From Pontibacter fetidus (GTDB lineage Bacteria > Bacteroidota > Bacteroidia > Cytophagales > Hymenobacteraceae), in NCBI RefSeq assembly GCF_010119545.1, contig NZ_JAAEAA010000011.1:1-64000 (forward strand): a DNA stretch of 64,000 nucleotides. The letters are read 5' to 3'. The notes below the pieces were generated by a model. The model did not search any database and was not told where the DNA came from. It worked only from the letters and a program-made list of their open reading frames with translations. Below are positions 8,535-16,860 of the stretch, piece by piece. The translations under genes were made by a program, and so were the position numbers. Each line of letters begins with the position of its first letter. Within the stretch, counting starts at the first letter, position 1.

Positions 8535-9066
8535 TGGTCCAACCACCCCTAACCCCTCCTTGTCTAAGGAGGGGAATTTTACTACTACTGCCAATATTCA
8601 AGCTATAGTTTTATAGTTACAGTCCATGAGGCGGACAGGTCGCGACCTGTCCCTACGAAACTATAGTTAAGATCAATTTCGAAGCGAGCAAGTTTAAACT
8701 ATAGTTAAGCGGTATATAGTAGAAAGATTGCAGTCTTTGGGTTGAGCGCCTTGTAGATTTCTGGTGCCGAAGGCATTTCGAGGTACGATAAAAAGAAATG
8801 TACACCGCGCGATGCCCGAAGGCGGGGCCTCCCGGCCGTGAGGGCACCAAAGTTGGTTTGAAAAGATAGGAAACTAAAGCTCCTAGGAATACAGGTGGTT
8901 TGAAACGAAGGCTTTGTTCAGGAAAGAGATCAACTATAGGACACATAATATGTCTCGACTGCGCTCGATATGACAACAGGAAAAATATAGTTTTTGTCAT
9001 CTCAACGACAGAAGAGATCTATCCTGATATTCTAAATAGATTTTTCTCTTCGGCTCGAAATGACAA
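8535..9066 (+). repeat. Composite intergenic repeat, copy A
   Basis: This 668-base gap (8501-9168) has no credible gene. In order it holds: family-P hairpin 8535-8583; H palindrome (GGACAGGTCGCGACCTGTCC, about 8633-8652); E box (CAATTTCGAAGCGAGCAAG, about 8673-8691); core 8731-8850, starting CAGTCTTTGGGTTGAGCGCC and ending GGCCGTGAGGGCACC; a tail through 8975; and a full Q inverted repeat at 8996-9066. Copies B, C and D are at 32.9, 42.3 and 59.7 kb. Copy A is the most divergent in the core, but its changes keep the predicted pairs. Confidence 0.85.
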
Positions 9067-9140
9067 AAACGGGAAGATGGTTACTTTACGCAACAAAAAC
9101 CCGACAATCTCCGGCACTTTCAATCTCCCGCACTTCTTCG

Positions 9141-9148
9141 TACCTTTG
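9141..9148 (+). promoter_or_regulatory. Possible -7 box TACCTTTG upstream of the NeuD-like gene
   Basis: TACCTTTG matches the Bacteroidota -7 consensus TAnnTTTG and sits 21 bases before the start codon at 9169. The matching -33 TTG is degraded (TTTCAA at 9118-9123), so the call is weak. Confidence 0.35.
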
Positions 9149-9168
9149 CGCCTTATTTTAGATAAGCT

Positions 9169-9804
9169 ATGCAGAATCCTGTGATCATATTAGGTGCCCA
9201 GCAACTGGGAACCGCCGCTTTAGATATTTTTAACAGCAACAGCGTGGTAGTGTACTGCTTCCTCGACGACAAAAAAGACCTGCAGCAACAGGAGATCAAC
9301 AATGTGTCGGTAATGAGCAGCACCGAGGATGGTGAATTTCTGAAACTGATCGGCAAAAAGTGCGACGTGTTTGTAGCTGTTGAAGATTCGGCTGCCCGCA
9401 AAGGCCTGATCAACATGCTGAAGGACGAGTACAAGGTTGTTCCGGTAAACGCTATACATAAATTCAGTGCTGTGTCGGAGTACGCTTGGCTGGGCCATGG
9501 CAACATGGTAGCGGCTGGTGCTATTGTTAACAACAATGCTAAGATCGGCGACAACTGTGTTATCCAGTCCAGAGCGTTGGTTGATACCAATGCCGAGATC
9601 GCTGACTTTGTACAGATCGGTGCGGGTGCCATTATTAACTCCGAAGTAAAAGTAGAAGAAGGTGCTTACATTGGCTCAGGTGCGGTTATAGTTAGCGGTG
9701 TAAAAATCGGTAAAAATGCCCGTGTAGGTGCAGGCTCGGTTGTAGTGGCCGATGTGCCGGCCAAAGCCACTGTTTTCGGTAACCCGGCCGCTGCCATTAA
9801 GTAA
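9169..9804 (+). CDS. NeuD/PglD-like sugar O- or N-acetyltransferase
   Basis: A 211-residue protein with an N-terminal Rossmann-like nucleotide-sugar domain (VIILGAQQLGTAALDIF) and a C-terminal left-handed beta-helix of hexapeptide repeats (about residues 100-211: GHGNMVAAGAIVNNNAKIGD, then VQIGAGAIINSEVKVEEG). This is the architecture of NeuD and PglD acetyltransferases that modify amino sugars. No partner sugar genes adjoin it, so the substrate is open. A paralogue with the same layout lies at 39873-40517, next to a PglC-like transferase. Confidence 0.82.
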   Translation: MQNPVIILGAQQLGTAALDIFNSNSVVVYCFLDDKKDLQQQEINNVSVMSSTEDGEFLKLIGKKCDVFVAVEDSAARKGLINMLKDEYKVVPVNAIHKFSAVSEYAWLGHGNMVAAGAIVNNNAKIGDNCVIQSRALVDTNAEIADFVQIGAGAIINSEVKVEEGAYIGSGAVIVSGVKIGKNARVGAGSVVVADVPAKATVFGNPAAAIK

Positions 9805-9890
9805 ACTTTTATAGTTATAGTTGCTGTTATTTACCCGAACTGATGAAAGTCATTTCAGCGCAATAAAGTAAACTATAGCTTTGTAGCCTG

Positions 9891-9962
9891 AATGGTTAAA
9901 TTGCTAAACTGTTAAATTGTTAAAAGTACGTTTCAATTCAGCAATCCAACAATTTAACCATT
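9891..9962. repeat. AT-rich inverted repeat (AATGGTTAAATTG arms)
   Basis: The 13-base arms AATGGTTAAATTG (9891-9903) and CAATTTAACCATT (9950-9962) are exact inverted copies with 46 bases between. Further TTAAATTGTTAAA-type words lie inside and to the right, up to 9982. It fills the spacer before trhO. Confidence 0.7.
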
Positions 9963-10011
9963 AACAATTAAACAATTTAAATTAAAAACACTTAGCTGAA
10001 ACTAAGCCGTT

Positions 10012-10980
10012 ATGAACAAACCCTACAGCATACTACTGTACTACTGCTACACCCCGATAGCAGATCCGGAAGAATTCCGTGAGCAACATCACTTAATGTG
10101 CCTTGAGCTGAATCTGCTTGGCCGTATCATCGTTTCAAAAGAGGGTCTGAACGGCACCGTGTCCGGTCTGAAAGAAGACTGTGAAAAGTACATGCAAATC
10201 ATGCATGCCGACCCGCGCTTCGCTAAAATCGACTTTAAAGTGGACGAGTCGGAGGCGCATGCTTTCACCAAAATGCACGTGCGTACCAAAGCCGAGATCG
10301 TACACTCCGGCCTGTTACACATAGACCCAAATGCCCGCACCGGCAAGCACCTGGAGCCAAAAGAATTCCGGGATATGAAAGACCGGGACGATGTGGTGGT
10401 GCTGGATGTTCGCTCTGATTATGAGTACAATGTAGGCCGTTTCAAGAATGCCGTAACGCTGGATATCGAGAACTTCCGTGAGTTTCCGGAGAAGGTAGCA
10501 GAGCTGAAAGAAAAGTACAAGGACAAGAAAATACTTACCTACTGCACCGGCGGTATTAAGTGCGAGAAAGCAAGCGCATTTTTGCTGGAGCAGGGTTTTG
10601 AAGATGTATACCAGTTACATGGCGGTATCATTAAATATGGCAAAGAAGCCGGTGGCGAGGACTTTGAAGGCAAGTGCTACGTGTTCGATAACCGTGTGGC
10701 TGTGGATGTGAACTCCGTTAACCCGAAAGTGATATCAACGTGCTACGTTTGCGGCACCGAAGACGACCGTATGGTAAACTGTGCCAACCCAGTGTGTAAC
10801 CTGCACGTGGCCATTTGCGAGAAGTGTGGCTGGGAACTGGAAGGAGCCTGCTCCACCGAGTGCAAAGGCCACCCTGAAAAGCGCCCTTACGACGGCACAG
10901 GCTATTACCAAAAGGAAATGAATGGCTATAATCCGTTAAAAGGATTCAACCGCAAGAAGAAAAACGACGTACACGTATAG
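10012..10980 (+). CDS. trhO: tRNA uridine(34) hydroxylase TrhO (rhodanese-related)
   Basis: The 322-residue product matches the TrhO/YceA family, which hydroxylates uridine 34 in the tRNA wobble position using oxygen. It has an N-terminal acylphosphatase-like domain (about 1-95), a rhodanese domain with the active-site loop CTGGIKC (Cys178), and a C-terminal cysteine-rich zinc-like segment (TCYVCGTEDDRMVNCANP, then CEKCGWELEGACSTECKGHP). Cytosolic. No AACTATA motif was found in the gene, unlike its surroundings. A hairpin terminator follows at once. Confidence 0.92.
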   Translation: MNKPYSILLYYCYTPIADPEEFREQHHLMCLELNLLGRIIVSKEGLNGTVSGLKEDCEKYMQIMHADPRFAKIDFKVDESEAHAFTKMHVRTKAEIVHSGLLHIDPNARTGKHLEPKEFRDMKDRDDVVVLDVRSDYEYNVGRFKNAVTLDIENFREFPEKVAELKEKYKDKKILTYCTGGIKCEKASAFLLEQGFEDVYQLHGGIIKYGKEAGGEDFEGKCYVFDNRVAVDVNSVNPKVISTCYVCGTEDDRMVNCANPVCNLHVAICEKCGWELEGACSTECKGHPEKRPYDGTGYYQKEMNGYNPLKGFNRKKKNDVHV

Positions 10981-10997
10981 TGTATTCTCTAAAGCAA

Positions 10998-11036
10998 AGA
11001 AAAGCGTGTTCGTAACCGGGCACGCTTTTCTTATTT
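10998..11036 (+). terminator. Terminator after trhO
   Basis: Arms AAAAGCGTG and CACGCTTTT with a 12-base loop, followed by a T-rich stretch; it starts 20 bases after the trhO stop. Confidence 0.85.
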
Positions 11037-11065
11037 TATGCCGACTTGGTTTTGAGCTATAGTTT

Positions 11066-11103
11066 GGGTCTCCGGCCCAGTGGATCACAGATCAGCGCTG
11101 GCA
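11066..11103. repeat. Family-S-like intergenic repeat fragment
   Basis: GGGTCTCCGGCCC, followed by AGTGGATCACAGATCAGCG and CTGGC, contains a short hairpin and shares the GCTGG/GAGTCTCC context with the elements at 3072 and 42643. It lies between the convergent trhO and aminotransferase genes. Confidence 0.4.
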
Positions 11104-11153
11104 AATAACTGGATAAAGATACCTTTCACTTTAGAGCAAGCCTTTAACTATAG

Positions 11154-11990
11154 TTACAGTTTCTCCAATCCAATCAAATCCTGTAACAGCTCCTGAGTAA
11201 TTGCTCCCGGTTTGCCATTGCCAATCACTACATCATCTACCTGAACAATAGGTAAAATGCGCTTTGTTGTGCTGGTCAGGAAAGCTTCTTTGGCCTGCGC
11301 AATGTCGGCTATAGTTATAGTTCGTTCCTCGGATTTATACTTCCGGGCAGCAAGCGCTAACACATTTTTCCGGGTTACACCCAGCAATACATTCTCAGGT
11401 GGTGTAACAATGGTGTTGTCCTGCATTACGATAAAGAAGTTGCAGCGCGGAAACTCTGAGACTACATCATTTTTCTGATACAACACATCGCTGGCAGCAG
11501 CCTGTTTAATTTTGTTTATCAGCCGGATACCCATCGTATAGTTTATGGTTTTAATGCTGGGTAGCTCCCGTACATGCTCATGGGTAATTACTTTTATACC
11601 TTGCGCAATCATTTCCGGGGTTGGTAGTTGCAGTGGCTGCTGCTGTATAATAAGGTTTGGCACTGTGGGGTCGTAGCCATTGTCGGAGTAGCCGCCCGTT
11701 AGTATCATTTTTATACCCGAAAGTGGTAGGTTGTTTATAGTTATCAGTTCGTTTATGATACCTGTAAGTTCTGATTCTGGAAGGGGTACAGTTAGCTCCA
11801 TTAACCGTGCTGATTCATAAAACCGCTTCAGGTAGTCTGCCAGAAATACAGGTCTGCCATTCTGCACTTTAAAGAAATCGAACACCCCGTACCCGCGCTG
11901 AATAGAAAGGTCGCTGATATGCAGGAAAGCCTCTCCGTAAGGCTGAATGTTGCCGTTGATATAGGCGTGGAGGTTAGCGTTTGGTGGCAT
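11154..11990 (-). CDS. Aminotransferase class IV (branched-chain/aminodeoxychorismate lyase type)
   Basis: PLP enzyme of fold type IV, 278 residues. It opens with the typical INGNIQPYGEAFLHISDLSI and RGYGVFDFFKV segments. The PLP lysine is Lys147 in LPSIKTINYTMG, and the conserved glutamate and asparagine of the cofactor site are in VSEFPRCNFF (Glu179). Members include IlvE, D-amino-acid transaminase and PabC; the residues visible do not separate these with confidence. The start overlaps the upstream P1 peptidase stop by 17 bases, so the two form an operon. The stop TAA is followed immediately by CTATAG. Confidence 0.85.
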   Translation of the reverse strand: MPPNANLHAYINGNIQPYGEAFLHISDLSIQRGYGVFDFFKVQNGRPVFLADYLKRFYESARLMELTVPLPESELTGIINELITINNLPLSGIKMILTGGYSDNGYDPTVPNLIIQQQPLQLPTPEMIAQGIKVITHEHVRELPSIKTINYTMGIRLINKIKQAAASDVLYQKNDVVSEFPRCNFFIVMQDNTIVTPPENVLLGVTRKNVLALAARKYKSEERTITIADIAQAKEAFLTSTTKRILPIVQVDDVVIGNGKPGAITQELLQDLIGLEKL

Positions 11991-13110
11991 TATGTTTCTT
12001 TAGGATCTTAACAACTTTATCTATGGGCAAGGCTTCTGTTTTATGATTTTCAGTGCCATTCATCGTTTCTGCAGCAAACAAAGAATTAATGATTGCTTCT
12101 TCGGTAGCTTCTATAGTGGCCAAAAACAACGGAGACATAACGTCGTTGATGAGGTAGGTGGCGGTTTGTGTGCTGCTTTCAGAATTATAAGGCACGCGTA
12201 TAGTTGGCTCCGTAGAAAACGCAATTACATAATCGCCGCTGCCGTTAGCGGCAATACCGCCGGTTTTACCCATACCCAACAGGGCCCGTTTTGCCAGTCG
12301 TTCTAAGTTGCGGGCATCCAGCGGTGCATCGGTAGCCACCACGATCATGCACGAACCATCGGCGCTGTCCTTAATTTGTTGCATCATGAAATAGTGCTCC
12401 AGTTCTTCGCCAACGGGTACGCCATCAATCTGTAACACACCGCCAAAGTTGGTCTGCACCAAAACCCCAACCGTATAGCCGCCTACACTTGCTGGTAATT
12501 TGCGCGAAGCGGTACCTATACCACCTTTAAAACCATAACAAACCGTGCCTGTGCCAGCCCCTACATTTCCTTCGGTAACTTCTCCTGTTTTAGCTTGTTT
12601 TATACTTTCGAGCACATGGTTTTCTGTTACATGCCTGCCACGTATGTCGTTCAGATACCCATCGTTTGTTTCGCCAACCACAGCATTTACCGATCTTACT
12701 TCCTGGTTACCTTTCTGATTTAAAGTATAGTTTATAACCGCGTTCATGGCGGTGCCTACGCTCAGGGTATTGGTAAGGATGATTGGTGTTTCGAGGTTGC
12801 CCAGTTCCTGTACCTGCGTGCTGCCGGCCAGCTTGCCAAACCCATTGCCTACATAAATAGCTGCGGGAACTTTATCCTGGAAAATATTGCCCCCATGCGG
12901 AAGTATAGCTGTAACGCCTGTTCGGATGTTGCTGCCCTGGATGAGGGTGGTATGGCCTACTTTTACGCCCGGCACATCCGTAATGGCGTTATACTTACCG
13001 GTTGGCAGCACTCCGATCTTCACGCCATAGTCCCTGGCCCTTTTGCGTTGCTGGCCCTGTACTTCCGGAATTATACCTGCCATTAGCACCAATAGTAGTA
13101 AAAGCTTCAT
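11974..13110 (-). CDS. P1 family peptidase (DmpA/BapA-type aminopeptidase), secreted
   Basis: Exported N-terminal-nucleophile hydrolase of 378 residues. A signal peptide (MKLLLLLVLMAGIIPEVQGQ) precedes the family start YGVKIGVLPTGKYNAITDVP. Central motifs include GNVGAGTGTVCYGFKGGIGT, and the self-cleavage and nucleophile site is Gly252-Ser253 in ADGSCMIVVATDAPL, matching the Gly-Ser processing site of DmpA. Relatives cleave N-terminal amino acids or beta-amino peptides. It overlaps the class IV aminotransferase downstream, which hints at a joint role in amino-acid recovery. Confidence 0.9.
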   Translation of the reverse strand: MKLLLLLVLMAGIIPEVQGQQRKRARDYGVKIGVLPTGKYNAITDVPGVKVGHTTLIQGSNIRTGVTAILPHGGNIFQDKVPAAIYVGNGFGKLAGSTQVQELGNLETPIILTNTLSVGTAMNAVINYTLNQKGNQEVRSVNAVVGETNDGYLNDIRGRHVTENHVLESIKQAKTGEVTEGNVGAGTGTVCYGFKGGIGTASRKLPASVGGYTVGVLVQTNFGGVLQIDGVPVGEELEHYFMMQQIKDSADGSCMIVVATDAPLDARNLERLAKRALLGMGKTGGIAANGSGDYVIAFSTEPTIRVPYNSESSTQTATYLINDVMSPLFLATIEATEEAIINSLFAAETMNGTENHKTEALPIDKVVKILKKHNATKR

Positions 13111-13221
13111 TTAGTTATAGTTTGCTAGTAAGTAAAAGTAAAAGATTTTACACCGAAAAAAAGAGTAGCACAACTTCCGTATTTCAGGTACAACAGTCCA
13201 ATAAGATTATACTTCCATTAC

Positions 13222-13242
13222 ATTGTCATAAGAATTGACAAT
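13222..13242. promoter_or_regulatory. Operator-like palindrome in a divergent spacer
   Basis: ATTGTCA, seven bases, then TGACAAT form an exact 7-7-7 inverted repeat between the divergent P1 peptidase and nucleoside phosphorylase genes. The symmetry and size fit a dimeric regulator site, but no regulator gene is nearby and chance is possible. Confidence 0.35.
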
Positions 13243-13270
13243 TATCAGTGCTTTTGTACGGCAAGCTTCC

Positions 13271-13278
13271 TACTTTTG
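13271..13278 (+). promoter_or_regulatory. Possible -7 box TACTTTTG for the phosphorylase gene
   Basis: TACTTTTG fits TAnnTTTG about 100 bases before the start codon at 13380. A TTG at 13254-13256 is too close for a normal -33 element, so the promoter is tentative. Confidence 0.3.
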
Positions 13279-13379
13279 CCACGATTACTTTATACTTCAT
13301 ACTTCGGAGCTAACTATAAAGTAGCTATAAAGTATACATCTAGATAGCATTTATTTGCTGAAACTCTAAGTTAGAAACC

Positions 13380-14237
13380 ATGGCAGTAATACCAGAATCA
13401 GAACTGATCATCAATAAAAACGGAACCGTTTACCACCTTAACCTGCTACCAGAGCATATTTCCGATACCATTATCACTGTTGGCGACCCGGACCGTGTAG
13501 CCATGGTCAGCAGGTACTTCGATGAGATTGAGATAGAAGTAGCGAAGCGTGAATTTATAACGCACACGGGCTACTACAAAGGCAAGCGCCTTACTGTGAT
13601 CTCAACAGGGATGGGTACCGATAACATTGATATCCTGATGAATGAACTGGACGCACTGGTAAACATTGACTTCCAGAGCCGCGAGCCAAACGAAGAAAAG
13701 ATTAAGCTGAAAATAGTGCGGGTTGGTACATCCGGTTCGTTGCAGGAATCTATTCCGCTGGGCAGCCACGTAGCCTCGCACTATGGCGTGGGCCTGGACT
13801 CGTTGATGGAGTTTTACCCGCTGGAGCAAACCGCTGATGAGCAGAGTATTACCAAAACACTGAAAGAGCAGTTAGGCGTAGGCTTTACACCGTATTGCGT
13901 TCCGGGGTCTAAGGAACTGATCGACAAAATCGCCTTTGACATGGTACCAGGCAACACGCTTACCTGCCCTGGTTTTTATGCTCCGCAGGGCCGTGTGCTG
14001 CGTGGTGGGTTACGTAACCAAAACCTGCTCCAGGTTTACCAGAACTTTAAAGTCTGCGATTTCCAACTGACCAACTTCGAGATGGAAACTGCCGGCTACT
14101 ATGCCATGGGCCGCCTGCTAGGTCACGAAATGCTGTCGCTCAACGCTATAGTTGCCAACCGCATTACCCAGGAGTTCGCTAAAAATGCCGAAGAAGTAGT
14201 GGATAGCCTGATCAGGAAGACTTTGGATAGGATCTAA
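13380..14237 (+). CDS. Nucleoside phosphorylase (uridine phosphorylase-like)
   Basis: Cytosolic nucleoside salvage enzyme of 285 residues that splits a nucleoside with phosphate. Family signatures are the phosphate-binding ITVGDPDRVAMVSRYFD, STGMGTDNIDILMNELDAL, RVGTSGSLQ, and the nucleoside-binding FEMETAGYYAMGRLLGHE. This NP-I layout is closest to uridine phosphorylase, but purine specificity cannot be excluded from sequence alone. One AACTATA-type motif lies near the 3' end (14146). A symmetrical terminator separates it from the convergent acyl-CoA reductase. Confidence 0.88.
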   Translation: MAVIPESELIINKNGTVYHLNLLPEHISDTIITVGDPDRVAMVSRYFDEIEIEVAKREFITHTGYYKGKRLTVISTGMGTDNIDILMNELDALVNIDFQSREPNEEKIKLKIVRVGTSGSLQESIPLGSHVASHYGVGLDSLMEFYPLEQTADEQSITKTLKEQLGVGFTPYCVPGSKELIDKIAFDMVPGNTLTCPGFYAPQGRVLRGGLRNQNLLQVYQNFKVCDFQLTNFEMETAGYYAMGRLLGHEMLSLNAIVANRITQEFAKNAEEVVDSLIRKTLDRI

Positions 14238-14257
14238 ATAAATCAATACTTTCTAAT

Positions 14258-14300
14258 ACAATACAGCCTGATGAAGAAATTCGTCAGGCTGTATTGTTTT
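14258..14300. terminator. Terminator between convergent phosphorylase and acyl-CoA reductase genes
   Basis: Perfect 14-bp stem (ACAATACAGCCTGA with TCAGGCTGTATTGT) and a 12-base loop, followed by TTTT on the plus strand; it probably ends transcripts from both sides. Confidence 0.88.
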
Positions 14301-14320
14301 ATAGTTATCGGAGAACTAAA

Positions 14321-15331
14321 CTATAGTTTCTGCAAAAACGCCATGGTATCTACCCCATCGGCATAATCCCAAACCATCGGACACTGAGCCTGGCCAAACG
14401 GTATACTGCCTTCCAGCCAGCCGTGTGCCGAAACGATAACCTGTGTTTTGTCTTTAATAGCTTCCAGCTTTTCGCGTAGGTCTGTCAGTGAGTTAAACGT
14501 TTCGTAAAACAATACCGAAATAGGGGAGACCATATTGGTGCTTGGCTGCACCAGCATAAAACCATTATCGAAGTGTGGCTCGCGGTTTACCAGCAGTATA
14601 GATTTGTTGTAGTCGTAGTTGTTCTGGTATTTATGGTGGTCAAGAATGTTGCTGCGATGCTGGTTAGCTTCAAAAAACTTGTCAAACGTATAGCCTTCCG
14701 GAACGAACACTTTAGACACATTGCGGCAACCTAAGCCGTAGTACCTGAAGAAATCTTCGCCTAAAGCTTTCAGGTCGTCAGCTTCTTCGTGGCCGGTAAG
14801 TACGCCAATGCTGGTGCGGTTTTTACGGATGATGTGTGGGCGCTTGGCAAAATAATATTCAAAGTAGCGAGCCGTGTTGTCAGATCCGGTTGCAATAATG
14901 GCATCGGCCTCTTTCAGTATCTCTACAAACTCAAATTGGTTGGCAAAAGCCGGTTCTATGCCTACCAGCATATCTGCCAGTCGGCGCATCAGGGGTTGGT
15001 CGTCTGTACTTAGTTTTGCCAGCAGGTAATGTCCGCTCATCAAAACAGACAGAAAATCGTGGAAACCGACCATCGGGATATTGCCGGCCATCACCACGCC
15101 AACTTTTTTAGGTGTAACCTGTTTAAGATGATAAGGGTAAAGCCATTCGCGGAGGTATTGTTCCTCAAGCATCTGCGTTATGCCATGAAGGGCACAGGAT
15201 ACGTTTTCTTCATCAAACCACGGGTTACGAGATTGCGCCATGCGCGCCCATACTTGTCGGTCTTCCGGAGTCAGGCTTTTTAGCTGCCTGCCCAGTTCTA
15301 CAAAAGCTTCAATCCTGTTCTCTAGTGTCAT
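14321..15331 (-). CDS. Acyl-CoA reductase (LuxC-related)
   Basis: NAD(P)H-dependent acyl-CoA reductase of 336 residues, related to LuxC and the aldehyde dehydrogenase superfamily. The cofactor region PKKVGVVMAGNIPMVGFHDF and the catalytic cysteine Cys202 in YYGLGCRNVSKVFVPEGY are visible. It would reduce a fatty acyl-CoA toward an aldehyde; the substrate is unknown. It is divergent from a dicluster ferredoxin, a pairing seen across Bacteroidota. The last codons AAA-CTA-TAG place the stop inside the AACTATAG motif. Confidence 0.85.
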   Translation of the reverse strand: MTLENRIEAFVELGRQLKSLTPEDRQVWARMAQSRNPWFDEENVSCALHGITQMLEEQYLREWLYPYHLKQVTPKKVGVVMAGNIPMVGFHDFLSVLMSGHYLLAKLSTDDQPLMRRLADMLVGIEPAFANQFEFVEILKEADAIIATGSDNTARYFEYYFAKRPHIIRKNRTSIGVLTGHEEADDLKALGEDFFRYYGLGCRNVSKVFVPEGYTFDKFFEANQHRSNILDHHKYQNNYDYNKSILLVNREPHFDNGFMLVQPSTNMVSPISVLFYETFNSLTDLREKLEAIKDKTQVIVSAHGWLEGSIPFGQAQCPMVWDYADGVDTMAFLQKL

Positions 15332-15361
15332 GGCGTATATGGTATGGCTGTTAAATTTTAT

Positions 15362-15391
15362 TTGAAAAGGCGTTTATTGTTCCTAATTTTG
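15362..15391 (+). promoter_or_regulatory. Bacteroidota-type promoter for the ferredoxin gene
   Basis: TTG at 15362-15364, a 19-base spacer and TAATTTTG at 15384-15391 fit the TTG-N19-TAnnTTTG consensus. The ferredoxin start is 53 bases downstream of the -7 box. Confidence 0.6.
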
Positions 15392-15399
15392 CGGCTTAG

Positions 15400-15795
<396 letters not shown>

Positions 15796-15818
15796 GCACT
15801 AACTATGGTTTACCAAAG

Positions 15819-15847
15819 AAACCTGCCTTACAAGGGCAGGTTTTTTT
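15819..15847 (+). terminator. Terminator after the ferredoxin gene
   Basis: Arms AAACCTGCC and GGCAGGTTT with a seven-base loop and a seven-T run. Confidence 0.88.
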
Positions 15848-16016
15848 GTTTACTTTTGACTAGAAACTATGAGCTTAATTAGAGTCTTCAGTTTGTAAAG
15901 GATGAAAGAAGCCATTGTTGGTGTTATCACCAACAATCAAATTATCTGGCAGCTGATGCTTGCTGGTGAAAACACGCAGTAAGGGCGTAAATTTAAAGCA
16001 ACTATAATATCAGACT

Positions 16017-16589
16017 ATGGAAGGCCAGCTACACGAAAATAAAGTTTTTGAAAAGATCGTTTACCCGAACAAGGATGTAAAGAACCGCGAATTTGAGAAC
16101 TGTACGTTTAAGAACTGCGATTTTTCGGGAAGCAACTTTTCCGGCTCGCGCTTTACCGACTGCATGTTTATAGGTTGCAACCTGGCCATGCTCAAACTTA
16201 GCCACGCAACTATAAACCATGTGGAGTTTAAAGAATGTAAGCTTACAGGCATTAACTATAGCGAATGCGAAGACTTCCTGTTTACAGTGTATTTTGAGAA
16301 TTGCCTGCTTGATTATGCCTCGTTTGCTAAGATGAAAATGGCTAAAACCAAATTTATAAAGTGCTCCCTTAAAGGTGTGGATTTCTCAAATACCAGCCTT
16401 ACCGGCGCTGTTTTTGATAATACAGACCTGGAGCGCGCTGTTTTCAACTATACTAACCTTACCGATGCAGATCTTTCATCCGCTTATAGTTTTGATATAG
16501 ACCCCGAGATCAACACCATTAAAAAAGCAAAGTTTTCTCAGTATGGTTTGCAGGGTTTGCTGATGAAGTATAGTTTGCAGATTGTCTGA
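16017..16589 (+). CDS. Pentapeptide-repeat protein
   Basis: A 190-residue protein dominated by pentapeptide A(D/N)LXX-type repeats with a phenylalanine or leucine every fifth residue (REFENCTFKNCDFSGSNFSG; later VDFSNTSLTGAVFDNTDLER). These form a right-handed quadrilateral beta-helix. Many repeat positions are Cys. Relatives include Qnr/MfpA gyrase-protecting proteins, but most have no known role and none is assigned here. No signal peptide. The last ten bases including the stop lie inside the left arm of a 37-bp inverted repeat. Confidence 0.9.
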   Translation: MEGQLHENKVFEKIVYPNKDVKNREFENCTFKNCDFSGSNFSGSRFTDCMFIGCNLAMLKLSHATINHVEFKECKLTGINYSECEDFLFTVYFENCLLDYASFAKMKMAKTKFIKCSLKGVDFSNTSLTGAVFDNTDLERAVFNYTNLTDADLSSAYSFDIDPEINTIKKAKFSQYGLQGLLMKYSLQIV

Positions 16590-16795
16590 ATCAGGATTTA
16601 CAGGATTAAAAAGGATAGACAGGATTCTAACGCTTACTTAATCTGGCAGCAACTTTACTTATTGTCATCCTGAAAGGATCTTGTGAGACAATAGTAATGG
16701 CTTAACCTCTCTTTCAACTGGTTTGTTACAGATTGACATGCATTTTTGAATCCTCTGTATCCTTTTTAATCCTGTAAATCCTGATTCAGACAATC
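16580..16795. repeat. MITE-like element with perfect 37-bp terminal inverted repeats
   Basis: The arm at 16580-16616 (starting GATTGTCTGAATCAGG) is an exact reverse complement of 16759-16795 (ending CTGATTCAGACAATC), with 142 bases between, including a GTCATCC half site at 16665. No open frame lies inside. Such AATCCTGTAAATCCTGATTC repeats are frequent in Bacteroidota spacers. The left arm overlaps the 3' end of the pentapeptide gene. Confidence 0.85.
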
Positions 16796-16816
16796 AACAA
16801 TTACATCTAAATTCCC

Positions 16817-16824
16817 TATTTTTG
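16817..16824 (+). promoter_or_regulatory. Possible -7 box TATTTTTG for valS
   Basis: TATTTTTG fits TAnnTTTG and lies 37 bases before the valS start at 16861. No clear -33 TTG was seen at 19-21 bases upstream. Confidence 0.4.
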
Positions 16825-16860
16825 CCTTTTAGCGCTTTAAGCAGCAAAAACAAGTATACG

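Noticed and set aside
8653..9000. 115-codon open frame in repeat copy A
   Set aside because: Composed of repeat modules; no homologous frame in other copies.
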